Origin: Neorhizobium vignae
GTDB lineage: Bacteria > Pseudomonadota > Alphaproteobacteria > Rhizobiales > Rhizobiaceae
Direction: 5' to 3'
Length of the DNA: 64,000 nt
Assembly: GCF_000732195.1 (NCBI RefSeq)
Contig: NZ_JNNU01000002.1
Span: 310,001-374,000 of the forward strand
Part shown: one piece after another, positions 45,667 through 54,592 of the stretch
How the letters are laid out: each line of letters opens with the position of its first letter
Numbering within the stretch: position 1 is the stretch's first letter
The notes under the pieces: generated by a model
Told to the model about the DNA's origin: nothing
The model's input: the letters and a program-made list of their open reading frames with translations, nothing else
Database searches by the model: none
Program-made: the position numbers and the translations under genes

Positions 45667-46488
45667 CTATAACCTGCCTTGAGCCATGGCGATCTCGTAG
45701 AGCGCGATGCCGGTCGCCGTCGCCGCGTTGAGGCTGTCGAGGCCGGGCGCCTGGGCGATCCGCGCCGACTGGATGCGGGTTAGCACCTCAGCCGGCAGCC
45801 CCTCGCCTTCCGTGCCGGTGATCAGCACCATACGCTCGGAAGGCGGCACATCCCGGATTTCCACCGAACCCGTAGGCGAGAGCCCCCACACCGCAAAACC
45901 GCTCTCCATCAGCCCCGCCAGGATGTCCGACATGCTGCCGTGTCGCGCATAAGGCACCGACAGCACCGCTCCGACCGAGACGCGCAGGGACTTGCGATAG
46001 AGCGGATCGCAGCAGCTCTCATCGAGCAGTACCGCATCGGCACCGAAGGCGGCAGCATTGCGGAAGATCGAGCCGATATTGTCGTGATTGGAAATGCCGA
46101 AGGCCGCGACCACCAGCGCCTTTTCGGGCAGCGCCGCGATCAGTTCGGAAGCCGTCCTCTCCTGCCGGCGGCGGCCAAGCGCCAGCACGCCGCGATGCAG
46201 GTGGAAACCGGCGATCTGATCGAGCACCGCGGCCGAAGCGACATAGACCGGAATATCTGCCGGAAAGCTGGCGAGGATCTCGGAAAGCCCCGCAACCCGG
46301 TTTTCGAGCAGCAGGATCTTCTCGGTCAGAAAATCGCCGCCGGAACCATGCGCCGCGGCAAGCATCCTGAGCACCACGGTCCCTTCCGCGATGAACCGCC
46401 CTTCCCGCCCTGTAAGGTCCCGCTCGCGGATCGACCGGAACTCGGCGATCCGCGGATCCTCCGCGTCATCGATGCGAATCGGCGCCAT
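45667..46488 (-). CDS. TrmH/SpoU family RNA 2'-O-methyltransferase
   Basis: 273 residues. An N-terminal substrate-binding domain (about 1-110) is followed by the SPOUT knot: NHDNIGSIFRNAAAFGADAVLL, CCDPLYRKSLRVSVGAVLSVP, LITGTEGEGLP and LNAATATGIALYEI. Methylates a ribose in rRNA or tRNA; the exact target cannot be told. The ATG overlaps the stop of the preceding small membrane protein gene (TAATG). Confidence 0.93.
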   Translation of the reverse strand: MAPIRIDDAEDPRIAEFRSIRERDLTGREGRFIAEGTVVLRMLAAAHGSGGDFLTEKILLLENRVAGLSEILASFPADIPVYVASAAVLDQIAGFHLHRGVLALGRRRQERTASELIAALPEKALVVAAFGISNHDNIGSIFRNAAAFGADAVLLDESCCDPLYRKSLRVSVGAVLSVPYARHGSMSDILAGLMESGFAVWGLSPTGSVEIRDVPPSERMVLITGTEGEGLPAEVLTRIQSARIAQAPGLDSLNAATATGIALYEIAMAQGRL

Positions 46489-46874
46489 TATTGCGGTATC
46501 GCCACCGTCACATCGGCGACGATGCGGCCGGCGGCGATATCGTAGATAAGGACCTTCTGGTCGCCGGTCAGCAGCCCGTAGAATAGGATCTGGCTGCCGG
46601 AGAGGGATACGCCCTGCACCACGAAGCCGGCAGGCAGTTCGGCGGTTGCAGCAAGCGGCTGGCCGGCGGGCACCGAGAACCCGCCAGTCGAAGCGATCGT
46701 CCCGGGCGTGGCAGGCCGCTGCGTGACCTTGTAGACAATGGCGCCAAGGACCGCCATAAAGCAGACGAACAAGATCCCGCCCGAAACGAGTATCAGAAGC
46801 ACCATCTTCCGGCGGATTTTCTCCATTGCCGGATCAAGCGGCTCTTCCTGTTCCTCGATCTCGGGTTGGGGCAT
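46488..46874 (-). CDS. small single-TM protein, DUF6476-like
   Basis: 128 residues from ATG 46874. Acidic N-terminus (EIEEQEEPLDPAMEKIRRK), one transmembrane helix (MVLLILVSGGILFVCFMAVLGAIVYKV), then a periplasmic beta-rich domain with GFVVQGVSLSGSQILFYG and KVLIYDIAAGRIVADVTVAIP. Conserved next to the TrmH gene in rhizobia (my recollection). Coupled translationally to trmH by TAATG and divergent from the rlu gene. Function unknown. Confidence 0.78.
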   Translation of the reverse strand: MPQPEIEEQEEPLDPAMEKIRRKMVLLILVSGGILFVCFMAVLGAIVYKVTQRPATPGTIASTGGFSVPAGQPLAATAELPAGFVVQGVSLSGSQILFYGLLTGDQKVLIYDIAAGRIVADVTVAIPQ

Positions 46875-46919
46875 GAGGGCGGCGTCCTTGTTCTTGTCGA
46901 ATGCTATCGGAATGATTGA

Positions 46920-47942
46920 ATGAACGATCCCTTTAAAGAAGCCGAGCGTGCAAGGAAAGTCCTCACCGCCTCCGACGAGGCCGAAGGACGGCTGGATGCC
47001 TGGCTGACCTCGGTGCTGGACGGCGAGTTTTCGCGAAACCGGATCAAGGCGCTGATCGAACAGGGCGCCGTCAGCCTCAACGGCAAGCCGGTCACCGAGC
47101 CGAAGAAGAAGATCAATGCCGGCGACACCGTCGAGATCGATCTTCCGGAACCCGAGGATCCGGAGCCCAAGGGCGAGGATATCCCGCTTGAGGTTCTCTA
47201 CGAGGATAACGACCTGATCGTCATCGCCAAGCCCGCCGGCCTGGTCGTGCATCCGGGCGCCGGCAACTGGACCGGCACGCTGGTCAATGCGCTGATCCAT
47301 CATTGCGGCGCGAGCCTTTCGGGCATCGGCGGCGTCAAGCGCCCCGGCATCGTTCACCGGCTCGACAAGGATACGAGCGGTGTCATGGTCGCCGCCAAGA
47401 ACGACATCGCCCACCGCCACCTTGCCGACCAGTTCGCCGACCACGGCCGCTCGGGGCCCCTGGAGCGGGCCTATCAGGCGGTCGTCTGGGGCCGCCCGCG
47501 TGGGCTCAAGGGCACGATCGACGCGCCGCTCGGCCGTGCCGGTGACCGCACCAAGCGCGCCGTGCAGAAGGAAGACAGCAGCGACGCCCGCGAGGCCATC
47601 ACCCATTACCAAGTGATCGAACGTTTCCACGAAAAGCCGGATGCCACAGCGCTTGCCGCGCTGATCGAATGCCGGCTGGAAACGGGCCGTACCCACCAGA
47701 TCCGCGTCCACATGGCCCATATCGGCCACCCGCTGATCGGCGACCAGGATTATTCGGCCGGCTTCAAAACCAAGGCAAACCTGCTGCCGGACTTCGCCAA
47801 GGGCGTCGTCAACCGCTTTCCGCGCCAGGCGCTGCACGCCTTCCTGCTCGCCTTCGAGCATCCCCGCACTGGCGAAGTGATGGAATTCGAAGCACCTATG
47901 CCGGAGGACATGGCAGAGCTGATCGAAGCGCTGAAGGCATGA
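46920..47942 (+). CDS. RluA family pseudouridine synthase
   Basis: 340 residues. N-terminal S4 RNA-binding domain (about 22-75: EAEGRLDAWLTSVL, RNRIKALIEQGAVSLNGKPV). The catalytic domain has D149 in HRLDKDTSGVMVAAKN and the late motif CRLETGRTHQIRVHMAHIGHPLIGD. The length and S4 domain fit RluD, which modifies 23S rRNA helix 69, but RluC-type specificity cannot be excluded. Divergent from the small membrane protein; the ATG at 46920 is 45 bp from its start. Confidence 0.93.
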   Translation: MNDPFKEAERARKVLTASDEAEGRLDAWLTSVLDGEFSRNRIKALIEQGAVSLNGKPVTEPKKKINAGDTVEIDLPEPEDPEPKGEDIPLEVLYEDNDLIVIAKPAGLVVHPGAGNWTGTLVNALIHHCGASLSGIGGVKRPGIVHRLDKDTSGVMVAAKNDIAHRHLADQFADHGRSGPLERAYQAVVWGRPRGLKGTIDAPLGRAGDRTKRAVQKEDSSDAREAITHYQVIERFHEKPDATALAALIECRLETGRTHQIRVHMAHIGHPLIGDQDYSAGFKTKANLLPDFAKGVVNRFPRQALHAFLLAFEHPRTGEVMEFEAPMPEDMAELIEALKA

Positions 47943-48013
47943 AACGGGTGGTCTGAGGCGTCGTCGAAGAGTATATGACTCCACGACATTCACGAGGCAT
48001 TCCAAGGTCCTCC

Positions 48014-48847
48014 ATGAGCCAGCTCGCCGTCAGAAAGCTCCTCGACACCGACCTGATCCAGGTCCGCGACGTCGTGTGCGGCGGCGAGTGCCGGCATCGC
48101 AGCGGCGAGGAATGCTCGCATGCGACGAGCCTCGTCTTCCCCTATCGCGGCGTCTTCATGCGCCATGTCGGCGGTGACGACACGGTGGCGGAGGCCAATC
48201 AGGTCCTGTTCTTCAACTGCGACGAGGCCTACCAGATCAGCCATCCGGTCGAAGGCGGAGATTCCTGCCTGAGCATGGACGTGCCCCAAGCGATGCTGGA
48301 GGAACTGGTCCCGGCCGAGCACCGCAATCCCAAGGGATCGCGCTTCGTCTTCAACAAGCAGCGTCTCAGGATCGACGAACGCGCCCAGGCGCTGGTAGCG
48401 CTGCTGCGCCACAGCCTGATGCGCGGCGCCGCCGAGACGCTGGAGGCGGAAACATTGGCCATGACGCTGGTGCGCCGCTCCGTCGGCGTGCGCACCGCCC
48501 GCGCAGCGACCGCCAGCGCCGGACGTCAGAAGCTGGTGGATCGCGCCAAGCTCGCCCTCTCCTCCGATCTCGCGCGCCGCTGGACGCTGGCCGAGATCGC
48601 CGGAGAAACCGGCGTCTCGCCGGTCTACCTGACCCAGGTCTTCCAGCAGGTGGAGGGCACCCCGCTCTACCGCTACCAGCTTCGCCTGCGGCTGGCGCGA
48701 GCGCTCGATCTGCTCGGCAGCTATGACGACCTGACCGACCTTGGGCTGGAACTCGGCTTTTCGAGCCACAGCCACTTCTCCTCCGCTTTCCGCCAGGCCT
48801 ATGGCCGCACGCCGGCGGAATTCCAGAGATTTGCGGGGCTGAGATAG
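48014..48847 (+). CDS. AraC-family regulator with N-terminal cysteine cluster
   Basis: 277 residues from ATG 48014 (AAGGTCC upstream). The N-terminal cupin-like sensor begins with a Cys cluster, C22, C26 and C34 (VCGGECRHRSGEECSHA). The C-terminal AraC HTH has WTLAEIAGETGVSPVYLTQVFQQ and LTDLGLELGFSSHSHFSSAFRQAYG. The cysteines with nearby His suggest metal or redox sensing (inference). The following genes, a 53-residue Cys-rich protein and a DUF1127 protein on the same strand, are its likely targets or partners. Confidence 0.88.
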   Translation: MSQLAVRKLLDTDLIQVRDVVCGGECRHRSGEECSHATSLVFPYRGVFMRHVGGDDTVAEANQVLFFNCDEAYQISHPVEGGDSCLSMDVPQAMLEELVPAEHRNPKGSRFVFNKQRLRIDERAQALVALLRHSLMRGAAETLEAETLAMTLVRRSVGVRTARAATASAGRQKLVDRAKLALSSDLARRWTLAEIAGETGVSPVYLTQVFQQVEGTPLYRYQLRLRLARALDLLGSYDDLTDLGLELGFSSHSHFSSAFRQAYGRTPAEFQRFAGLR

Positions 48848-48938
48848 CAGGGCGCAAAGTCGCTAAAGATTCTGACAGCGGAAGACTCTGCCAAAATGCT
48901 TTTCTTCTCTCGTAACGTCCACATCGGGAGAAGGCACC

Positions 48939-49100
48939 ATGAAAGAGAACACCTGCGCCGCCTGCGACTGCGAACTCGATTCGACCCGGATCGCGGTGAA
49001 GATCGGCGGCAAGACGGTCGAGGTCTGCTGCGAGGAATGCGCCGAAGCACTGCGGGAAGCGGAAGTCGCAACCCGCTCGGCCCAGGCGGCCAGCAAGTAG
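48939..49100 (+). CDS. 53-residue Cys-rich, TRASH/YHS-like protein
   Basis: Short gene preceded by GGGAGAAGG. It holds six cysteines: CAACDC (C6, C9, C11) and CCEEC (C30, C31, C34), around a small beta segment (RIAVKIGGKTVEV), then an Ala-rich helix. The layout is like TRASH/YHS metal-binding fingers. Lies 91 bp after the Cys-cluster AraC regulator, suggesting a metal-response unit. No homologue recognised with certainty. Confidence 0.75.
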   Translation: MKENTCAACDCELDSTRIAVKIGGKTVEVCCEECAEALREAEVATRSAQAASK

Positions 49101-49206
49101 ACGTCAGCCGACACCCCAACAACCGACATCGAGGCGGGCGGCAGCCGCCCGCCTCCTGAACGCCGGCCGCGGATCGCCGGCACCCTTTCCTTTCAGGAGA
49201 AAGATC

Positions 49207-49515
49207 ATGAAGAACAAGAACCGGGCGGTCTTTGACCGCGCATCGGAACGCTACCACCTTGTCTTGGATCTGTTGCCGGTGGCGGCGGCCAAGCCAGCAG
49301 AAACCGACGATGCGGCAACCGTCGAGACATCACTTCTGCGCCACCTGATCGCCGTCGTCGCCACAAAACTTCGCCAGCACCGGAACCGGCTGGCGCTGCT
49401 CGAGCTGACCGATGATCAATTGAAGGATGTCGGCGTTTCGCGCAGCCAAGCCTATGGCGAAGTCAGCCGCTACCGCCTCGGCAACGCGCACGGGCTGGAA
49501 CGCAAATGCCCTTGA
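49207..49515 (+). CDS. DUF1127 domain protein
   Basis: 102 residues; CAGGAGA precedes the ATG. The C-terminal DUF1127 signature LALLELTDDQLKDVGVSRSQAYGEVSRYR is clear; the first 55 residues are variable. Short DUF1127 proteins influence phosphate, carbon or RNA metabolism in Agrobacterium, whereas this longer type is uncharacterised. It is 106 bp downstream of the Cys-rich mini-protein. Confidence 0.88.
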   Translation: MKNKNRAVFDRASERYHLVLDLLPVAAAKPAETDDAATVETSLLRHLIAVVATKLRQHRNRLALLELTDDQLKDVGVSRSQAYGEVSRYRLGNAHGLERKCP

Positions 49516-49752
49516 AACCCTGTAGAAATAGGCAAGGCAAAGACATGCCGAAATAAATCCGAATCATGGTCGGAATCGTCCCGACTATCCACAAGTCAAA
49601 GCTCCGTCAAAGTTTTGCTTTATTTGTCCCTATTGCTGCAGTGCAAAATAAATATCCGCACCGCTAAAATAAACATCTGGGACAAGCTGTGCATCGTGCG
49701 CGATGTATTTGCCAGTCCCACGACAAATAGAAGACTTAGGGACGCGCAAGAT

Positions 49753-50538
49753 ATGAATTCAAGCCTCCGGAAGTTCATCTTTCATGACCTGCAGACGATC
49801 GAGGGCTATATCGACCCACCCGACGCGCTGGTTTTCCTGTCTCTTCTGCAGGCACAAAAGAATAATGGGTTGGATGGGGGCATTGCCGAGATCGGCGTCT
49901 TCTACGGGCGCTCCTATTTCCTTCTGAAGAAGGTCAATAACGGCGAGGACAAGATCCTGGCGATCGATCTCTTCGATATCGGCCGGGTGTCGGACGGGGC
50001 GCCGACGCAATACGGCCAGTTCCTCGCCAATGGCCGGCGGCTGGGTTTGGACGTGGACGAGGAGTTGATCCTCAGGGGCGACAGCACCCTGATGCAGGCT
50101 GACGAGATTACCAGCAAGGTCGGCCGCACCCGCTTCTTCAGCATCGACGGTGGCCATACGCTGCAACATATCGCGGCCGACAGCCGGCTCGCGACGGACA
50201 CGCTGGCCGACCACGGCATCATTGCCTTCGACGATACGTTCAATCCGGCCTGGCCGGAAGTGACCGTCGGTGTCGCGGACTTCCTGCGGGAGCGCAAGGA
50301 CACGTTCTCGACCTTCTGCATGACCAAGTACAAGACCTACGTCTGCCGCAAGGAGTTCCACGAATTCTATATGAGGGCGATCGCCGAGGCCCCGGACCTC
50401 CTTGCCTTCGACCATGTGGAAACGGAATTCCTCGGCTCGCAAGTGGCGCGATTGCACAATCCGATGAGCCGGCGCATGGTGTATGAACTGATGGTACGGT
50501 CGGGCATGCGGGCCTTTTCGGAACGCGTATACCGGTAG
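49753..50538 (+). CDS. class I SAM-dependent methyltransferase (Methyltransf_24)
   Basis: 261 residues from ATG 49753. SAM-binding GIAEIGVFYGRSYFLL (44-58), acidic loop ILAIDLFD, and FFSIDGGHTLQHIAADSRLATDTLADHGIIAFDD typical of TylF/Methyltransf_24 proteins. The C-terminal third, with TYVCRKEFHEFYMRAI, may bind the acceptor. Substrate unknown; relatives act in O-antigen or glycoside methylation. The frame continues upstream to 49615 in AT-rich sequence without a good ribosome site. No partner genes are adjacent. Confidence 0.87.
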   Translation: MNSSLRKFIFHDLQTIEGYIDPPDALVFLSLLQAQKNNGLDGGIAEIGVFYGRSYFLLKKVNNGEDKILAIDLFDIGRVSDGAPTQYGQFLANGRRLGLDVDEELILRGDSTLMQADEITSKVGRTRFFSIDGGHTLQHIAADSRLATDTLADHGIIAFDDTFNPAWPEVTVGVADFLRERKDTFSTFCMTKYKTYVCRKEFHEFYMRAIAEAPDLLAFDHVETEFLGSQVARLHNPMSRRMVYELMVRSGMRAFSERVYR

Positions 50539-50755
50539 GCACTGTCCTCTACGGAGCTACTGAAAGGCTTGCGGTTCGCCCTCGTAACGGGACAACTCCG
50601 TGCGGCCCTTAACCTTTTCGCTGTCTTGTGAAAGCCAGTCGGATTTGCTCTATTTCCGATTGCACGGCTGCATGGACCGAATATCCGCCAGCCTTGCAAT
50701 CGTTGAGGTCGTTGGCTGTCCATCGACGTCTTTCAGGGCGAATAGGCGGGAGGGC

Positions 50756-51502
50756 ATGTTGCGCATTGGGGGATGGCATCGGCGATACCGGCTGTCTATA
50801 TCCGGTCGATGGCTCACGGCCGCTTTCCTGTGGCTCGCGCCCATAACCTCCGTGCCGGCATTCGCGCAGGAGGTCGCCGTCGCCACGCCGGGGGAAAATT
50901 TCCGCGAGAGCTATGACGAAAGCGCTGCGGTCTCAGGAGGCGTGGTCGTCGGCCTGAGGCTCGGCGATACGTCCGGAAAGCTCGATCCCGAAAACGTACG
51001 CTTCGCCATGACGCAAAAAACGCTGGTATGCGTCCGCGCCCTCACCCGCGACGGCCGCTACTCGGCCAATAACGAATATACAATCACGAGTACGCAGACG
51101 GCAAAAAGCGTCCGGATTTCTCCGGTAACGCGAAAACATAGAGCAGCTCTGTCCGGCTACGACGGCAGGGACTACGCTCTCAAGGTCTTCGAGGCGAAAG
51201 GCAGCGACTGCATTCCGGATGGCGCGCTGCATTTCCCCCAGCTCGGAACCGGCGCGAACGCCGATGTGCTAACCATCATGATCAATGCGAGCTCCCGAAG
51301 GGTGACCCTGGAGGCGCCGGCAGGTGCTGCCGACGTCGTCTGCGGCGCGCCGGCCGGCGGGGCGCGGATCGCCTTCGACCAGGAATGCCGGGTCAACGTT
51401 CGCGGCGTCCAGGATGAGGCGGCCCGTTTCGTTATCGCCATGGATGACGGCTTTGATACCGAAAAGGAACCGGTGCTCGTGTCGCTGAGGCACGCCCGAT
51501 GA
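50756..51502 (+). CDS. secreted protein, first gene of a three-gene envelope operon
   Basis: 248 residues from ATG 50756 (GGGAGGGC upstream). Signal peptide (LTAAFLWLAPITSVPAFA-Q), then a beta-rich mature domain with cysteines in TLVCVRAL, SDCIPDG, DVVCGAP and QECRVNV. I do not recognise the family. Its stop overlaps the next start (ATGA), and the third gene overlaps in the same way, so the three products are probably made in fixed ratio. Likely a periplasmic partner of the membrane protein that follows. Confidence 0.8.
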   Translation: MLRIGGWHRRYRLSISGRWLTAAFLWLAPITSVPAFAQEVAVATPGENFRESYDESAAVSGGVVVGLRLGDTSGKLDPENVRFAMTQKTLVCVRALTRDGRYSANNEYTITSTQTAKSVRISPVTRKHRAALSGYDGRDYALKVFEAKGSDCIPDGALHFPQLGTGANADVLTIMINASSRRVTLEAPAGAADVVCGAPAGGARIAFDQECRVNVRGVQDEAARFVIAMDDGFDTEKEPVLVSLRHAR

Positions 51503-52491
51503 CGATCGTGTGGAAGCGCGTTTCGATCTCGGCGAAATGGTTGGCGAAGTTTCTGAGCACGAAAGGTGCGACCAGTCTGATCATCATCGCGGCGATCCTG
51601 ACCGTCATTGCATTCTTCACGCTTAAACATCTGTCCAGATCGGAGCTCTACGCTTCCGTCGAGGCCGTCTCGGAACTGGTGCGCTTCCGCGCCGTCAGGC
51701 CGCTGATCGCCACGATCCCCCTCAACGGTGCGACGCTGATCGCCTCGGCGGAAGGCTGCGCTGCCTTGGCCGGCGATCCGGCACCGCGCGTCACCGGCCT
51801 CTTGCGACCATCGGAAGGCGCCATCGTCAGCTATCGTGCCGGTGCCGACCGGATCGCCATCCAGATCGTCGGTGGGTTCACCAGCCGGAACGGGGCGAGG
51901 ATCGCAGCGACCTTCCAGTCTTCCGGCAGGCCTGACTGCGAACTCGTGGAACCCGTGACGGTCCGGATCGGCAACGCAACCGAACTGGTCCGGCCGCTAC
52001 CGATCGCCGGTCCGGCGGATATCGGGCAGGAATTCGGCGTCCCGGTCATGCCGACAGGCACCGCCTCCCGCGTCTATGACATCATGTGGGAAGGGCGGGT
52101 CAGGGTCTTTAACCGCACTTATTTCAGCGAACGGCTTGTGCCCGTGGCCGATTCCGAGTTTCCGCTGCCCGTCGGCAGCCGCCTGTCCGGCGGTGATAAT
52201 CTCGATCCGCAGCAGCCGATCGACCCCTCCATTCCCGCCTGGTACGGTACGGCGATGCCGGGCGAGAACGGGCTGAATATTTCCGTGACGACCATCTCGA
52301 AGAAGCTTCAGCTCTACCGGCCAGGCACCCGCAGGGACGAAATGGAGACGCTCGGTCTCAGCCTGCTGACCAGCACGTTCTCGGATCCCGTGGTCCTCGT
52401 CGTCACGGGTCTGGTCGCGATCTTTACCGGCGTGCTTGGAGCGGTCACGAACTGGATGGGATTCTGGCCCGATCCGGAGAAGAAGAAATGA
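51499..52491 (+). CDS. bitopic membrane protein, second gene of the three-gene operon
   Basis: 330 residues with two membrane helices at the ends: about 25-43 (SLIIIAAILTVIAFFTLK) and about 299-318 (VVLVVTGLVAIFTGVLGAV), followed by a short tail ending PDPEKKK. The 250 residues between should be periplasmic and beta-rich, with two Cys (EGCAALAGD, PDCELVEP). I do not recognise the family. It could tether the trypsin-like third gene product or the first gene product to the inner membrane (inference). Confidence 0.8.
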   Translation: MTIVWKRVSISAKWLAKFLSTKGATSLIIIAAILTVIAFFTLKHLSRSELYASVEAVSELVRFRAVRPLIATIPLNGATLIASAEGCAALAGDPAPRVTGLLRPSEGAIVSYRAGADRIAIQIVGGFTSRNGARIAATFQSSGRPDCELVEPVTVRIGNATELVRPLPIAGPADIGQEFGVPVMPTGTASRVYDIMWEGRVRVFNRTYFSERLVPVADSEFPLPVGSRLSGGDNLDPQQPIDPSIPAWYGTAMPGENGLNISVTTISKKLQLYRPGTRRDEMETLGLSLLTSTFSDPVVLVVTGLVAIFTGVLGAVTNWMGFWPDPEKKK

Positions 52492-53624
52492 AAATGAGGG
52501 CCCCGTCTCGTCCAATCGGCATTGCATTGGGACTTGCGGCCCTGCTTCTCTCCGACGCCCGGGCGGAACCCGTATCGGTCCGCTCGCGCAATGGCGAGAT
52601 CGGGCAGGCCTGGCTGTTCGGCTCGGCAGGCATCAATCCCGGCGAATGCTGGCTCGCCGTTCCCGCCCATGTCGTCGCCTCGCCGGAAACCAAGGAGTTG
52701 CAGCCGTTCTTCTTCACCGATCGGAATGCGGTGGGCGGAGAAAGCGCACGACCGGTCTCCGGCGCCATCGATGCTCCGAAGACGCCCATGGAGGAGCGCG
52801 CCGCCGACCTCGCCTTCGCGCGCGTCGCAAGCGGACGCAAGGACGGCGCCTGCCTGTCGCGGCTCGGTCCGCCGACCTTCGTCTATAACAACCTGCTCGC
52901 GTCGGCTCCGCGCATGAATGTCTTCAGCATGCTACGAACCAGCTACGGCAATTTCGAAGTCGCCCTGAAGCGCGGAGGAGTCGACGAATATGGCGGTGCG
53001 ATCCTGCAGTTCCAGGTGCCGGATACTGCCGACAAGAGCTTTCTCCAAAAGGGGCTGAGCGGGGCGATCGTGATGAGCGAGCGTTCGGGAAGTCCGGTCC
53101 CCTTCGCGATGATCACTCGGGTGCCGGCCGACCAGTCCGGCGTCATGGCGATACGCTTCGACTACATCCGCGAACGGTTTGCGGCGATCGACAGCAGCGA
53201 CTCCGCCAAGCGGCGCGGCAACCGCGCCGCAGCGGATGGCGTGCCTTATACCGTGCTTGGTTACATCGCCCTGCTTCTCAAGGGCAGCGACGGCCCGTCC
53301 GCTCTCCAGTCCGGGTCCGGCTGCTTCCGGGCCGCGGCAGATGGCGGACGCGGCGACGTCGAACTGACGATCGAACTCGCCGACACGCTCGACCGGGTCG
53401 AGACGATAGAGTTCCAGCATCAGGGGAACTGCACAGGCGGCACGAGAACCTTCTGGGTCGACGAGCGACGGCCGGGAGACAGCGCCTGGAACTATGTCGG
53501 CAAATGCCAGATCGGCAGCGCCGGGGCATCACCCTGCCGTGTCAGCCTCGCTGGGCCCCGGCAGCTTCGCCTGCGGATCGAGGCCAAGGAACCGGTGAGC
53601 CTGTCCGGCCTGAAGCTGCGCTGA
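52488..53624 (+). CDS. secreted trypsin-like serine-protease fold protein, third gene of operon
   Basis: 378 residues with a signal peptide (GIALGLAALLLSDARA-E). Residues about 28-235 show a trypsin-like triad by pattern: H61 in WLAVPAHVV, D107 in RAADLAFARV and S191 in QKGLSGAIVM (where trypsins have GDSGG). The C-terminal 110 residues form a beta-sandwich-like domain with cysteines (GSGCFRA, GNCTGG, GKCQIG, SPCRVSL). Probably a periplasmic protease or a pseudoprotease sensor. The start overlaps the previous stop by four bases. Confidence 0.78.
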   Translation: MKMRAPSRPIGIALGLAALLLSDARAEPVSVRSRNGEIGQAWLFGSAGINPGECWLAVPAHVVASPETKELQPFFFTDRNAVGGESARPVSGAIDAPKTPMEERAADLAFARVASGRKDGACLSRLGPPTFVYNNLLASAPRMNVFSMLRTSYGNFEVALKRGGVDEYGGAILQFQVPDTADKSFLQKGLSGAIVMSERSGSPVPFAMITRVPADQSGVMAIRFDYIRERFAAIDSSDSAKRRGNRAAADGVPYTVLGYIALLLKGSDGPSALQSGSGCFRAAADGGRGDVELTIELADTLDRVETIEFQHQGNCTGGTRTFWVDERRPGDSAWNYVGKCQIGSAGASPCRVSLAGPRQLRLRIEAKEPVSLSGLKLR

Positions 53625-53634
53625 CGTCCGCGCG

Positions 53635-54315
53635 TCAAAGCAGCTTGGCGGACACCGCGAAAGGCCAAGCGTCGGCGCATTGGAACGTGCCGGCAAGTTC
53701 GGAACCGGACTTCAACTGAATGTTGAGCGAACACTCCCCCTGCGGCAGGTTGGCCCGGCCGAGCCAGTTCAGGCGGGAGCCGACGATGGTCGTCTTTCCC
53801 TTGTAATTGTTGTTTCGGTCATTGAGGCCCACCATCGGATACCAGACTGAATTGCTGGTACCCGGCTCGGCGCCGTCAATCTCGAAGACCAGGCCGTTCT
53901 GCATCAGCTGCCAGCTGCGCATGATATAGGAACGCTCAAGCTCTCCCATCTTCTTTTCATTGCCGGACGCCGCCTTGATGGCGGCCGTGAGCTGGGGCGG
54001 GATCTCCACCGAGAAGCGGATCTGCGGCAGGGTCGCCACGGCGGTGCGCAGTCCGAGATTGCGGATATCGGCATTGTCGCTGTCGAGCGCGAGACGGGTG
54101 CAGATGCGCTGGATGGCAGCGTCACCCCCGGCGACCGCCTTCTCCACATAGGCAAGCCGCAGGTCCGGATCAGGATCGTTGCATTGCTCCCGCCAGGCCT
54201 TGAGCTCTCCGGCCCGATCCTGGGCATCCTGCGCCAGTGCCAGCGCCGGCGCAAACAAAACGAAAAACATCGCCAGACCCCTGGTGCGGCGCATCCCGGA
54301 AGCACATTTTTTCAT
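53635..54315 (-). CDS. secreted protein of unknown function
   Basis: 226 residues from ATG 54315. Signal peptide (LAMFFVLFAPALALAQD). The first half of the mature part is helical with two Cys (EQCNDPDPDLRLAYVEKAV and RICTRLALDS). The second half is beta-rich (WYPMVGLNDRNNNYKGKTTIVGSRLNW, then a GECSLNIQ and FQCADAW pair). It converges on the trypsin-like gene with ten bases between stops, so it may belong functionally to that envelope module. Family not recognised. Confidence 0.78.
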   Translation of the reverse strand: MKKCASGMRRTRGLAMFFVLFAPALALAQDAQDRAGELKAWREQCNDPDPDLRLAYVEKAVAGGDAAIQRICTRLALDSDNADIRNLGLRTAVATLPQIRFSVEIPPQLTAAIKAASGNEKKMGELERSYIMRSWQLMQNGLVFEIDGAEPGTSNSVWYPMVGLNDRNNNYKGKTTIVGSRLNWLGRANLPQGECSLNIQLKSGSELAGTFQCADAWPFAVSAKLL

Positions 54316-54592
54316 AGCACCCGTCCCCTCGTAGCAAGCCGTTGCTGGCGCAGATCCCCACCCATCGTTAAATTGCAAGTTTGGTTCTTTCAATACCAAC
54401 AATCGAAGCAGGAATATTACCAAGACGTAATGATATAACGCTTCCGTGATCACTTGAATCACGGTTCTGCCGTACTTATCTGTCACTTGGGTCGGTGCGG
54501 GGTCGAAAATGACCCGCGCCGCTTGGCTCGCCTTCAGCATGCACAGCTAGATCAAAAAGGGAGCCGATATATAGATCGGAAAGGGGTGCTTT

